Part shown: positions 38,496-46,108 of the stretch, one piece after another
How the letters are laid out: every line of letters begins with the position of its first letter
How positions within the stretch are numbered: position 1 is the stretch's first letter
DNA from: Rhizobium sp. L51/94
Lineage (GTDB): Bacteria > Pseudomonadota > Alphaproteobacteria > Rhizobiales > Rhizobiaceae
DNA: 64,000 nt
Direction: 5' to 3'
NCBI RefSeq assembly: GCF_019355555.1
Contig: NZ_CP072144.1
Location: 248,001 to 312,000 of the forward strand
Made by a program: the position numbers and the translations under genes
The notes under the pieces: generated by a model
Seen by the model: the letters and a program-made list of their open reading frames with translations, nothing else
What the model was told of the DNA's origin: nothing
The model's database searches: none

Positions 38496-38921
38496 TTATG
38501 CCGAGGCCAGCCTGAGGCGCGGCGCTGCCGGCCCCTTGCCCTCTCGAACGTGCTCGACCTGCTCGATTGCCTTGGAAATGGCCGCGTGCGTGTTGTCCGC
38601 AGCAGCGACGGCTTGCGCAGCTTTCAATGCATTGAGCGACTGGCCTTCATATTGCTCGTTTCGCTTGAATTTGGCGAAAACGGAACGTCCGGTCATCGTC
38701 ATGAGGCGTTGCACCTTCATGTCCTGGCCGACGACCAGCAATGCAATCGTGCCTCTTCTGAGGCGACCGCGCGCGTGTCCGGCACCCACGTATCCGTCAT
38801 TATATTTGCTGGTTATTCCTTTGAAGACGTCTGTGTAGTGCCGCATCTGCAGCCAGACGCCAATCACTTGCAACATCCACACCGCGCCCAAAGCGAGCAG
38901 CGCCCATTGCCATATAGCCAT
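38496..38921 (-). CDS. GutM-like glucitol operon activator/accessory protein
   Basis: A 141-residue protein with one N-terminal membrane segment (about residues 3-26, IWQWALLALGAVWMLQVIGVW) and a soluble remainder with RGRLRRGTIALLVV and GRSVFAKFK. This is the form of GutM, an accessory activator in the E. coli glucitol operon. ATG 38921 is preferred because GGGAGGGG lies upstream; the frame opens to 38981 but that part covers a regulatory motif. It is the first gene of the leftward PTS operon and is divergent from the HAD gene. Confidence 0.78.
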   Translation of the reverse strand: MAIWQWALLALGAVWMLQVIGVWLQMRHYTDVFKGITSKYNDGYVGAGHARGRLRRGTIALLVVGQDMKVQRLMTMTGRSVFAKFKRNEQYEGQSLNALKAAQAVAAADNTHAAISKAIEQVEHVREGKGPAAPRLRLASA

Positions 38922-38973
38922 CTTCACCCCTCCCGAAAGTGTCGCTGCCCAGTCATTCATCCTCACGTCATAA

Positions 38974-38989
38974 ATGAACATTTGTATTG
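38974..38989 (+). promoter_or_regulatory. Shared 16-bp motif, copy B (HAD phosphatase side)
   Basis: ATGAACATTTGTATTG lies in the gap between gutM and the HAD gene, about 80 bases before ATG 39070 and 116 before TTG 39106. It matches copy A (32953-32938, minus) at 13 of 16 positions and copy C (39846-39861) at 13 of 16. It could also act on the leftward gutM operon. Confidence 0.5.
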
Positions 38990-39105
38990 TGGTATGTCAA
39001 TATGTATAAATTCGAAGCGGGGAGCGAGACGAACTTTTCTTTAGCAAAAGGCAGTTAGCAGCATCTCCAATGGATTTCCGCACAGTGTCCGGGGAGGGAC
39101 AGGGA

Positions 39106-39786
39106 TTGGCAAAAGACCGGCTTTTCATATTCGATTGCGATGGCGTTCTTGTCGATAGCGAGCCGTTGGCTGCCTCGGCCTATGTTCGGGTGTATGCAAG
39201 GCACGGGCTGACAATCACCCCGGACGTGGTCGGCAAATGCTTTGGAATGAAGCAGGCCGATATCTTCGCCCGCATACATGATCTGACAGGACAAGATTAC
39301 CCTAGGGACCATGTCGAGGACGTCTGGCTGGAAACCAAAGAGGTCTTCACCGAGCAACTCGAAGCCATGAAGGGCGTGGCGGCTTTTCTGTCCGCTCTCG
39401 ATGCACGATGCTGCGTCGCCTCGTCTTCCTCGCTGGAAAGAATACAGCATAGCCTGTCGCTGACTGGACTGATTTCGTTTTTCGGCGACGACATTTTCAG
39501 TTCGTCCATGGTGAAACACGGCAAGCCCGCCCCGGACCTGTTTCTCTTCGCAGCCAGCAAGATGGGGTTCGCTCCGTCTGATTGTCTCGTCATCGAAGAT
39601 TCGTTGTTTGGCGCGCAGGCGGGACGTGCGGCCGGCATGACGGTTTTCGGCTTTACCGGCGGAGGCCACTCCTATGCTGAGCACGAGACACATTTGCTTG
39701 AAGCGGGCGCCGACAAGGTATTCAGTTCATTCGAGGGGCTTTCAAGGGAAGCCATGATTTGGGCGAACTTGCCGAAAGGACGGTAA
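39106..39786 (+). CDS. HAD-superfamily phosphatase (beta-phosphoglucomutase-like)
   Basis: A HAD hydrolase of about 226 residues with FDCDGVLVDSE (nucleophile aspartate), the serine in ASSSS, the lysine of KHGKPAPDLF and IEDSLFG. It probably dephosphorylates a sugar or polyol phosphate, or isomerises one. The start is uncertain: TTG 39106 has a good ribosome-binding site (GGGGAGGGA), while ATG 39070 gives 238 residues without one. It lies upstream of the galactitol-type PTS on the same strand. A role in relieving sugar-phosphate stress is possible. Confidence 0.82.
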   Translation: MAKDRLFIFDCDGVLVDSEPLAASAYVRVYARHGLTITPDVVGKCFGMKQADIFARIHDLTGQDYPRDHVEDVWLETKEVFTEQLEAMKGVAAFLSALDARCCVASSSSLERIQHSLSLTGLISFFGDDIFSSSMVKHGKPAPDLFLFAASKMGFAPSDCLVIEDSLFGAQAGRAAGMTVFGFTGGGHSYAEHETHLLEAGADKVFSSFEGLSREAMIWANLPKGR

Positions 39787-39845
39787 ATATCCGAGCGCGA
39801 AAGCTGTGCGCCGATAGGCAATTGACACAAATTTCTTTTTGAATC

Positions 39846-39861
39846 ATAAACTTTCGTATTG
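39846..39861 (+). promoter_or_regulatory. Shared 16-bp motif, copy C (galactitol-type PTS)
   Basis: ATAAACTTTCGTATTG lies 66 bases before the EIIC start at 39928, in the same orientation relative to its gene as copies A and B. Just downstream, GAACAAATGTTC (39868-39879) is a short inverted repeat. Together they may bind the locus SorC regulator. Confidence 0.45.
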
Positions 39862-39927
39862 TTGGAGGAACAAATGTTCTGATGCGGCAGAGGAGCCGCC
39901 TGGAGCATGGGAGGGGAGAATTCGCAT

Positions 39928-41337
39928 ATGGACACTTTTCTGAGTGGCTTGAAGTCGGCCGTCGATACGCTTGGTCCGACTGTTCTTTTGCCTATCGTTA
40001 TTTTCATCATTGCCGTCATTCTCGGAGCGAAGGTCGGCAAGGCATTTCGCGCGGCGGTGACAATCGGCGTCGCCTTTATCGGGATCAACCTTGTTCTCGG
40101 GCTGATGTTCAACTCGATTGGCGCAGTTGCCCAGGCGATCGTCACCAACACCGGCATAAAGCGGGACATCGTCGACGTTGGCTGGCCATCTGCTGCCGCC
40201 ATCGCGTTTGGTTCGTCGGTCGGCTTGTGGGTCATTCCAGTCGGCATTCTCGTCAACGTCGTCCTGCTGCTGCTGCGCTGGACCCGCACACTGAACGTCG
40301 ATGTCTGGAATTTCTGGCACTTCGCCTTCATCGGTTCGCTGGTCGTGGCGGCAACCGACAGCCTTGCCTATGGCATCGCCATAGCAGCCCTGGCGGCTGC
40401 CCTGTCCTTGCTGTTTGCCGACTGGTCCGCCCGCGCAGTCCAGCAGTTCTATGGCGTCCCCGGCATCTCGGTGCCGCATATTGCCTCGGCACAAATTCTG
40501 CCGATCGCAATCGTCCTCAACTGGATCATGGATCGCATCCCGGGCATCAACAAGATCAACATCAGCACCGAAACCATCGAGCGTCGATTTGGCGTTTTCG
40601 GCGAGCCGGTCGTGCTGGGCCTCATCATCGGCCTCATACTCGGAACCATCGCCTTCTACAACGCTGGCGATCTCGGGACCGTTCTTTCAAAAATCCTCAG
40701 CACGGGCATGACGCTCGCCGCAGTCATGCTGCTCCTGCCACGCATGGTGAAAGTGCTGATGGAAGGCCTGCTTCCGGTTTCAGACGCTGCACAGGCGTTC
40801 GTGCGAAAGAGAACCGGAGACCGCGAACTTCTCGTCGGCCTGGACTCCGCCATCCTGATTGGTCATCCGGCGGCGATCTCGTCGTCGCTCATCCTGGTTC
40901 CGATTGCGATCATCCTCTCGGTTATCCTGCCGGGTAATCGCGTCATTCTGTTTGCCGATCTCGCGGTCATCCCTTTCATCGTCGCCCTGACGGCACCGCT
41001 GCTCAAGGGCAACGTGTTCCGCATGGTCGTGGTTGGAACCGTGACGCTTGCCATCGGCTTCTATGTGGCGAATGCGCTTGCACCGTTGTTTACCAGCGCT
41101 GCCGTCTCATCCGGCTTCAAGCTGCCGGCGAACGCTTTGCAAGTCACCTCCGTTGTCGACGGCTTCCTCTGGATCCCCTATGTCATCATCAACGCGATCC
41201 AGGGGCTCGGCGTCTTCGGCATCGTCCTGCTCGCGGCCATCATCGCGGCACTCTTCGCCCTTTATCGGCGCAATAGTCTTGCCTGGGAACGGGCCGCCGG
41301 GGCGGAAGACGAGCCGGTGGAAGCTTCTGCGGCCTGA
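39928..41337 (+). CDS. PTS EIIC component, galactitol family (GatC-like)
   Basis: A 469-residue polytopic membrane permease of the galactitol (Gat) family, with about ten to twelve hydrophobic segments. It has family-like stretches such as GVAFIGINLVLGLMFNSIG near the N-terminus and GLDSAILIGHPAAISSSLILVP further on. ATG 39928 follows GGGAGGGGAG. It heads a tight group with EIIA and EIIB. Family members take galactitol, arabinitol and other polyols or ketoses, so the substrate is open. Confidence 0.9.
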   Translation: MDTFLSGLKSAVDTLGPTVLLPIVIFIIAVILGAKVGKAFRAAVTIGVAFIGINLVLGLMFNSIGAVAQAIVTNTGIKRDIVDVGWPSAAAIAFGSSVGLWVIPVGILVNVVLLLLRWTRTLNVDVWNFWHFAFIGSLVVAATDSLAYGIAIAALAAALSLLFADWSARAVQQFYGVPGISVPHIASAQILPIAIVLNWIMDRIPGINKINISTETIERRFGVFGEPVVLGLIIGLILGTIAFYNAGDLGTVLSKILSTGMTLAAVMLLLPRMVKVLMEGLLPVSDAAQAFVRKRTGDRELLVGLDSAILIGHPAAISSSLILVPIAIILSVILPGNRVILFADLAVIPFIVALTAPLLKGNVFRMVVVGTVTLAIGFYVANALAPLFTSAAVSSGFKLPANALQVTSVVDGFLWIPYVIINAIQGLGVFGIVLLAAIIAALFALYRRNSLAWERAAGAEDEPVEASAA

Positions 41338-41424
41338 GAGAAGGCGTTGGTAAACCAGACCGGCAAAGACGACACTCGCACTCTAAAGTCCTTGTGCGGG
41401 TGTGACAGAAACTGGAGAGACGAC

Positions 41425-41898
41425 ATGCCTACCCTGTTGGACATACTGGAACCGGAAGCCATCCTGCTCGATGTTCGGGCTACCACGGCGGAAGAGGTAA
41501 TCCGGCTACTCGCAGCCCGGCTGCAGACGCTCGGATATGTCAAGGCTACCTACGCGGACGCCGTTGTCAGCCGCGAAAAGAACCTGCCGACAGGACTGCC
41601 GCTGGAGCGGGACGAAAATGTCGCCGTGCCGCACACCGACCCGGAGCACGTAATCAAGGCAGGCGTTGCCATGGCGACCCTGTCGACGCCGGTTGTGTTC
41701 GCCAATATGGAGGAACCGGAAGAACTGCTCCCTGTCGGTACCGTTTTCCTGCTTGCCATCAACGACAAGGACAAGCAGATCGAAACCCTTCAACAAATTA
41801 TCGAAGCCATTCAAAGCCCGACGACGCTCGATGGATTGAAGCGCGCCAAAACGCTTTATGACGTCAGGGTGCTTCTCGGCTCACCAAAGGAATCCTGA
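41425..41898 (+). CDS. PTS EIIA component, fructose/mannitol/galactitol type
   Basis: A 157-residue EIIA of the mannitol/fructose superfamily. The phospho-histidine is H70 in VAVPHTDPEH. It accepts phosphate from HPr and passes it to the EIIB encoded two bases later. ATG 41425 follows GGAGAG; the longer frame from 41347 has no conserved sequence. It should be served by the HPr-Enzyme I at 34201-36177. Confidence 0.9.
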   Translation: MPTLLDILEPEAILLDVRATTAEEVIRLLAARLQTLGYVKATYADAVVSREKNLPTGLPLERDENVAVPHTDPEHVIKAGVAMATLSTPVVFANMEEPEELLPVGTVFLLAINDKDKQIETLQQIIEAIQSPTTLDGLKRAKTLYDVRVLLGSPKES

Positions 41899-41900
41899 AC

Positions 41901-42188
41901 ATGGCCAAGCAGAAAACGATCCTTTTCGCATGCGGTACCGGAATTGCCACGTCGACGGCCGTGAACGCTGCAGTGACCGAAGAAATGAAGAAGCGTGGCC
42001 TGTTTTTCAACGCCATGCAGGCGAAGGCGACCGAGGTCCCGTCGCTTGCCGACGGCGTCGACTTTATCGTCTCCACCACGCCCATTTCCGCATCCGTCAC
42101 GAAACCGGTGATCAAGGGCCTGGCCTTTCTGACCGGGATCGGCAAGGACAAGGTTCTCGACGAGATAGAAATGGCTCTCAGAAAATAA
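41901..42188 (+). CDS. PTS EIIB component, galactitol family
   Basis: A 95-residue cytoplasmic EIIB with the phospho-cysteine C11 in the loop FACGTGIATST. Length and loop match GatB. It phosphorylates the sugar as EIIC transports it. It is the last gene of the rightward group and converges on the molybdenum hydroxylase large subunit gene. Confidence 0.92.
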   Translation: MAKQKTILFACGTGIATSTAVNAAVTEEMKKRGLFFNAMQAKATEVPSLADGVDFIVSTTPISASVTKPVIKGLAFLTGIGKDKVLDEIEMALRK

Positions 42189-42286
42189 TCCCTATGGCAT
42201 CTGCCCAGACGTAAAATACCGCCAGCTCCATCACGTCGAATGCGGCAGGCGATCGGCACTATCGACGTCCTGACGCGGCAACAAGC

Positions 42287-44635
42287 CTAGCCCAGCGTAT
42301 TGGTCGCCCAATCTGCGGCGATGTGCGGATGGGTGGGGGTGGGTTCGAGATCGTTGATCAGGCGCAGGACGCGCGGCGGCGTTAGCGGCAGGCTGGAGAC
42401 CGGCTTGCCGATTGCGCGCGCAACCGCACAGGCGATGGCCGAGCCGACGGCAAGGATCGGGACTTCACCTGCTCCCTTTGTCCCGAGCGGGCCCATCGAC
42501 GGCGCGCCCTCATAGAGATCCGCGACGACAGGCACGACATCCCCGGCCAGGGGCACGCGGTAGGTCTCGAAGCCGTCTTCCGCGATCCGGCCGTCAGCGG
42601 TGATCGTCACTTCCTCGTGCAGCGCATAGCCGAGGCCCTGGACGACGCCGCCCTGGATCTGGCCCATGATGGCCCGACGGTTGAGCGCGCGTCCAACATC
42701 CTGCACCACCCGATAGGCCAGAACCTCGACATGCCCGGTATCCGGATCGACGGCCACTTCAGCCTCGTGGACCACGAAGACGGGAATATCGAGCGCGTCG
42801 ATAAAGTGGCCCATCGCGCAGCCTGCCATTGCCGGCGTGTTCTTCGCGGTGAAGCTGCCTGTACCGCTGATCGGCCCCGTGGTCGATTGCGCATGGGCGA
42901 CCACCGTCGGGATGGAGACCCCGGTCCCGGGTCGCCCGGCAATTTCCACCCGCCCTTCGCGCAACACCAGGTCGCTCGCGGCGGTCTGCAACATCTCACT
43001 GGCCGTCCGCAGAAGCTTTTCACGGACTTCGGCCGCCGCACCCACACTCGCCGCACCGATGGAGACGGTCGTCCGCCCGCCACCGACCCCGACATCCAGC
43101 CCGGCGGAATCCGTATCCGCCTCGCGCACCACGACCTGCTCCGGTCGCAGCCCAAGCTGGCCGGCAACGATCTGCGGCAGCGCCTGCACCATTGTTCCCG
43201 AGCCGATCTCGACGCCGGACGTCACCAGCGTGGCGCTGCCGTCGGCATTCAGATTGATGGTCGCAGCAGACGGCCCGACGAAGATGAACCAGGTTCCCAC
43301 GGTGGTGGCGCGGCCGTAAAGGCGACCGTCGGCCCGGGCTTCCGCCGTTCCCGTATTTTCCCGTAGCACCTCCATCCGCTCCAGCATCGGACGCAGGACA
43401 TCACCCTCGAACACCTGCCCGGTCGGCCCGAGATCGCCGTCGCCAAGCACATTACGCTTGCGGAACTCCATGGGATCCATGCCGATTGCGGCGCATATCT
43501 CGTCGGTATGGCGCTCCAGCGCAAAGCCGTTATAGACGCCGTTGCAGGCCCGGAAGGCGCCGTTCGGTGGCGTGTTGGTGTAGACGGCGCGGCTGACGAG
43601 GCGGGCAGCACCCAGCCGGTAGCTACCTCCGAGGGTATGGGAGGTCATGGTGGTGAGAAAGACCTGCTCGCCACCATAGGCCCCGCAATCCATCAGCACG
43701 ACGGCCTCGCGCCCGACGATCTCGCCCTCTGCCGAAACGGCCGAGCGAATTTTGATCTCTGCATTCTCCCGGCAGAGGCAGGTTGCCATCTCTTCCTGTC
43801 GGGTGTTCTCCAGCATGACGCTTCGGCCCGTCATACGAGCCAGCAGAGCTGTGATGGGCTCGATCGACGCATCGAATTTCAAGCCGAATGCACCGCCGAC
43901 CGGTGGAACGGTGACGCGAACGCGGCCCGGCGGCAATTGCATGACGCGACCGGTCACATTGCGCACGGTCCATGGCACCTGCGTCGATGTCTGGATATGC
44001 GCCCGGCCGTCCTCCCAGCTGCCGATTGCGACACGCGGCTCGAAGGGAACATGGCTCTGCCTGCCGACGACGACATTGCTTTCGACGATCGTCACATCGG
44101 GGCGGGCAAAGGCGGCATCGACATCGCCTCGTACCGATTTCGCTTCCCAGGCAATGTTGCCGGATCGTGCACCGCCCTCGGTCAGCACTTCATATGTCCG
44201 CCAGTCCTCGTGCAGCAATCGCGCTCCGGGCGCCAGCGCCTCCGCCATCGTCAGCACTGGCGCAAGCGATTCGATCTCCAGAATGATTGCCGCCAGGGCC
44301 GCCCGCGCCTCGGCCTCGCTTTCGGCGGCAATCGCGGCGAGCGGCTCGCCATTGTAGCGGATCACATCGACGGCAAAGAGCGGGTGGTCGGCGATACCGA
44401 TGCCGTAATTGCCGGGCGCATCCGCTGCGGTCGCAATTCCCAGCACACCGGGGCACTCGAGAGCAGCGGACACATCGAGCCGGGTAATGCGGCCGGCGGG
44501 CACGGTGGACCGCAACAGGACAGCGTGCAGCATATCCGGACGGGCCCTGTCATTGGTGTATTTCGTTCGTCCACGCAGCTTGTCGCGGGTGTCTCGGCGG
44601 GGAAGATCCATCACGGTCGTCGAAACATCAGTCAT
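42287..44635 (-). CDS. Molybdenum hydroxylase large subunit (xanthine/CO dehydrogenase family)
   Basis: The molybdopterin-binding subunit, 782 residues from ATG 44635. It has RTKYTNDRARPDMLHAV near the N-terminus, GGAFGLKFDA in the cofactor region, and a C-terminal GTKGAGEVP with the catalytic glutamate. It hydroxylates an aromatic or heterocyclic carbon using water. The usual arginine-rich MRGFG segment reads PPNGAFRACNG, so the substrate pocket is not that of xanthine or CO dehydrogenase. It overlaps the iron-sulfur subunit and is last in the leftward operon. Confidence 0.88.
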   Translation of the reverse strand: MTDVSTTVMDLPRRDTRDKLRGRTKYTNDRARPDMLHAVLLRSTVPAGRITRLDVSAALECPGVLGIATAADAPGNYGIGIADHPLFAVDVIRYNGEPLAAIAAESEAEARAALAAIILEIESLAPVLTMAEALAPGARLLHEDWRTYEVLTEGGARSGNIAWEAKSVRGDVDAAFARPDVTIVESNVVVGRQSHVPFEPRVAIGSWEDGRAHIQTSTQVPWTVRNVTGRVMQLPPGRVRVTVPPVGGAFGLKFDASIEPITALLARMTGRSVMLENTRQEEMATCLCRENAEIKIRSAVSAEGEIVGREAVVLMDCGAYGGEQVFLTTMTSHTLGGSYRLGAARLVSRAVYTNTPPNGAFRACNGVYNGFALERHTDEICAAIGMDPMEFRKRNVLGDGDLGPTGQVFEGDVLRPMLERMEVLRENTGTAEARADGRLYGRATTVGTWFIFVGPSAATINLNADGSATLVTSGVEIGSGTMVQALPQIVAGQLGLRPEQVVVREADTDSAGLDVGVGGGRTTVSIGAASVGAAAEVREKLLRTASEMLQTAASDLVLREGRVEIAGRPGTGVSIPTVVAHAQSTTGPISGTGSFTAKNTPAMAGCAMGHFIDALDIPVFVVHEAEVAVDPDTGHVEVLAYRVVQDVGRALNRRAIMGQIQGGVVQGLGYALHEEVTITADGRIAEDGFETYRVPLAGDVVPVVADLYEGAPSMGPLGTKGAGEVPILAVGSAIACAVARAIGKPVSSLPLTPPRVLRLINDLEPTPTHPHIAADWATNTLG

Positions 44636-45110
44636 GGACGTGCTCCTCGGCCTGCTGTCCGAGGACATCCATCACCGCATCGATGATCCGTTCATAGCCC
44701 GTGCAGCGACAGATGTTGCCCACCATCGCCGATTTCACATCGTCCCGGCTGGCCGCGGGGTTGTCGCGAAGGAAAGGCGCAAGGCTCATGACCATGCCGG
44801 GAAAACACATTCCGCACTGGACCACATCCGCTGCCTCGAAGGCGGCCTGGAGAGGATGCAGCGGTCCATCGCCGGTCGCCATCGCCTCGATCGACACCAC
44901 GGTGGCGCCATCGAGCAATCCCACCGGGCTGAGACACGACATGATCGCCTCTCCGTCGACGCTCACCGTGCAGGCGCCGCAAAATCCCTCGCGGCAAACG
45001 GCCTTGGTACCTGTCAGGAAACGTTCCCGCCGCAGTATATCGACCAGCGGAGTCATCGGATCGCCGTTGAAACGGTAGCGGGAGCCATTGATGTGAAGGG
45101 TGACGGTCAT
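44628..45110 (-). CDS. Molybdenum hydroxylase small subunit, two [2Fe-2S] clusters
   Basis: A 160-residue electron-transfer subunit. The plant-ferredoxin-type cluster is bound by CREGFCGAC and a later cysteine (SCLSP); the second cluster by CGMCFPG and ICRCTGYE. ATG 45110 overlaps the FAD subunit's stop by four bases (ATGA); the longer open frame to 45227 lies inside that gene. Order FAD, iron-sulfur, molybdenum subunit is typical of CoxMSL-type hydroxylases. Confidence 0.93.
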   Translation of the reverse strand: MTVTLHINGSRYRFNGDPMTPLVDILRRERFLTGTKAVCREGFCGACTVSVDGEAIMSCLSPVGLLDGATVVSIEAMATGDGPLHPLQAAFEAADVVQCGMCFPGMVMSLAPFLRDNPAASRDDVKSAMVGNICRCTGYERIIDAVMDVLGQQAEEHVHD

Positions 45111-45961
45111 CGGGTGGCCTCCGTCTTCAGAAGTGCTGCCATGCATCGGCGGACAAGCGCCGGCAACACCTGCCGCCGGTACCAGCCATCCGCCTCCATT
45201 CCGTCGCGGCCCCGGAAGTCGTTGCAACCGGTAGCAAGGGTATAGGCCGTTTCGGCTTCAGCGGGCGATCCGCCCGGCTCGGCTGCAAACGCCTGTTCAA
45301 GCGAAAGCCAGCGCCGCGCCACATGCTCGACCGAGCCGACGGCAACGAGAATTCGGCCATCGAGGCGGCGCGCCATCGAAACGATGGCAACCGGATAGTC
45401 GCCTGCCCGGCGCAACGGCAGCCTCACATGCGCGCTGGCGGCGCTGTCGCGGTTGATGATCACCCTGACGAGGATGGCATCGGCGAGCAGCCGTTTCCGA
45501 TCCGTGAGAAACGACACCATCGGGACACGCATTGTCCCTTGGTCGCCGTACAGCTCAACTTCCGCCTCGATGGCCAACAGCGGGGGCAGAAGATCGGCGG
45601 CGGCGAAGTCTTGCGTGCAGAGATTGCCGCCGACAGTCGCCACCCGGCGGATTGCCGGGTTGGCAGCACCGGAGGCAGCTTCAGCCACCGCCTCAAGGCC
45701 ACCTATGCCCGCAAGTGACCGGGCAAGCGCATCATGGGTTACGGCAGCGCCGATCGTCACGCGCCCGGTCTCGATGTCGACGCTGGTCAGCCCGGCAATC
45801 CTGTGGAGCGACACTAATGCATCGGGCAACGCGTGGCCCCGACGGGGATCGCGCATCAGCCACGTTCCGCCGGCGAGGATCGCCGCACCCTGCCGGCGCG
45901 CGGCAAGCGCCTCATCGATGCTGCCGGCAACGGTCAGGGACCGCCGCAGATTTTCGGACAT
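45107..45961 (-). CDS. Molybdenum hydroxylase FAD-binding subunit
   Basis: The 284-residue FAD subunit (CoxM/CutM type) passes electrons from the iron-sulfur clusters to an acceptor. It has ILAGGTWL (about residues 28-35) and ATVGGNLCTQDFAAADLLPPLLA (about 108-130), the two FAD-binding motifs. It heads the three-gene hydroxylase group. About 150 bases separate it from hyuB, so a separate promoter is possible. Confidence 0.92.
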   Translation of the reverse strand: MSENLRRSLTVAGSIDEALAARRQGAAILAGGTWLMRDPRRGHALPDALVSLHRIAGLTSVDIETGRVTIGAAVTHDALARSLAGIGGLEAVAEAASGAANPAIRRVATVGGNLCTQDFAAADLLPPLLAIEAEVELYGDQGTMRVPMVSFLTDRKRLLADAILVRVIINRDSAASAHVRLPLRRAGDYPVAIVSMARRLDGRILVAVGSVEHVARRWLSLEQAFAAEPGGSPAEAETAYTLATGCNDFRGRDGMEADGWYRRQVLPALVRRCMAALLKTEATR

Positions 45962-46108
45962 TGACGTTTACCCCTTCAATCGCCGTCTTTGCGGCTTTCC
46001 AGCATCATTTCAGAGGCAAGCCTTCCCGTGAAATAGTAGTTTCCTGAATCTAGTATCGTAAAAAGAGATACAGCTTCCCGAGCTCAACCGAGGCAATGCC
46101 GCTGGCGC

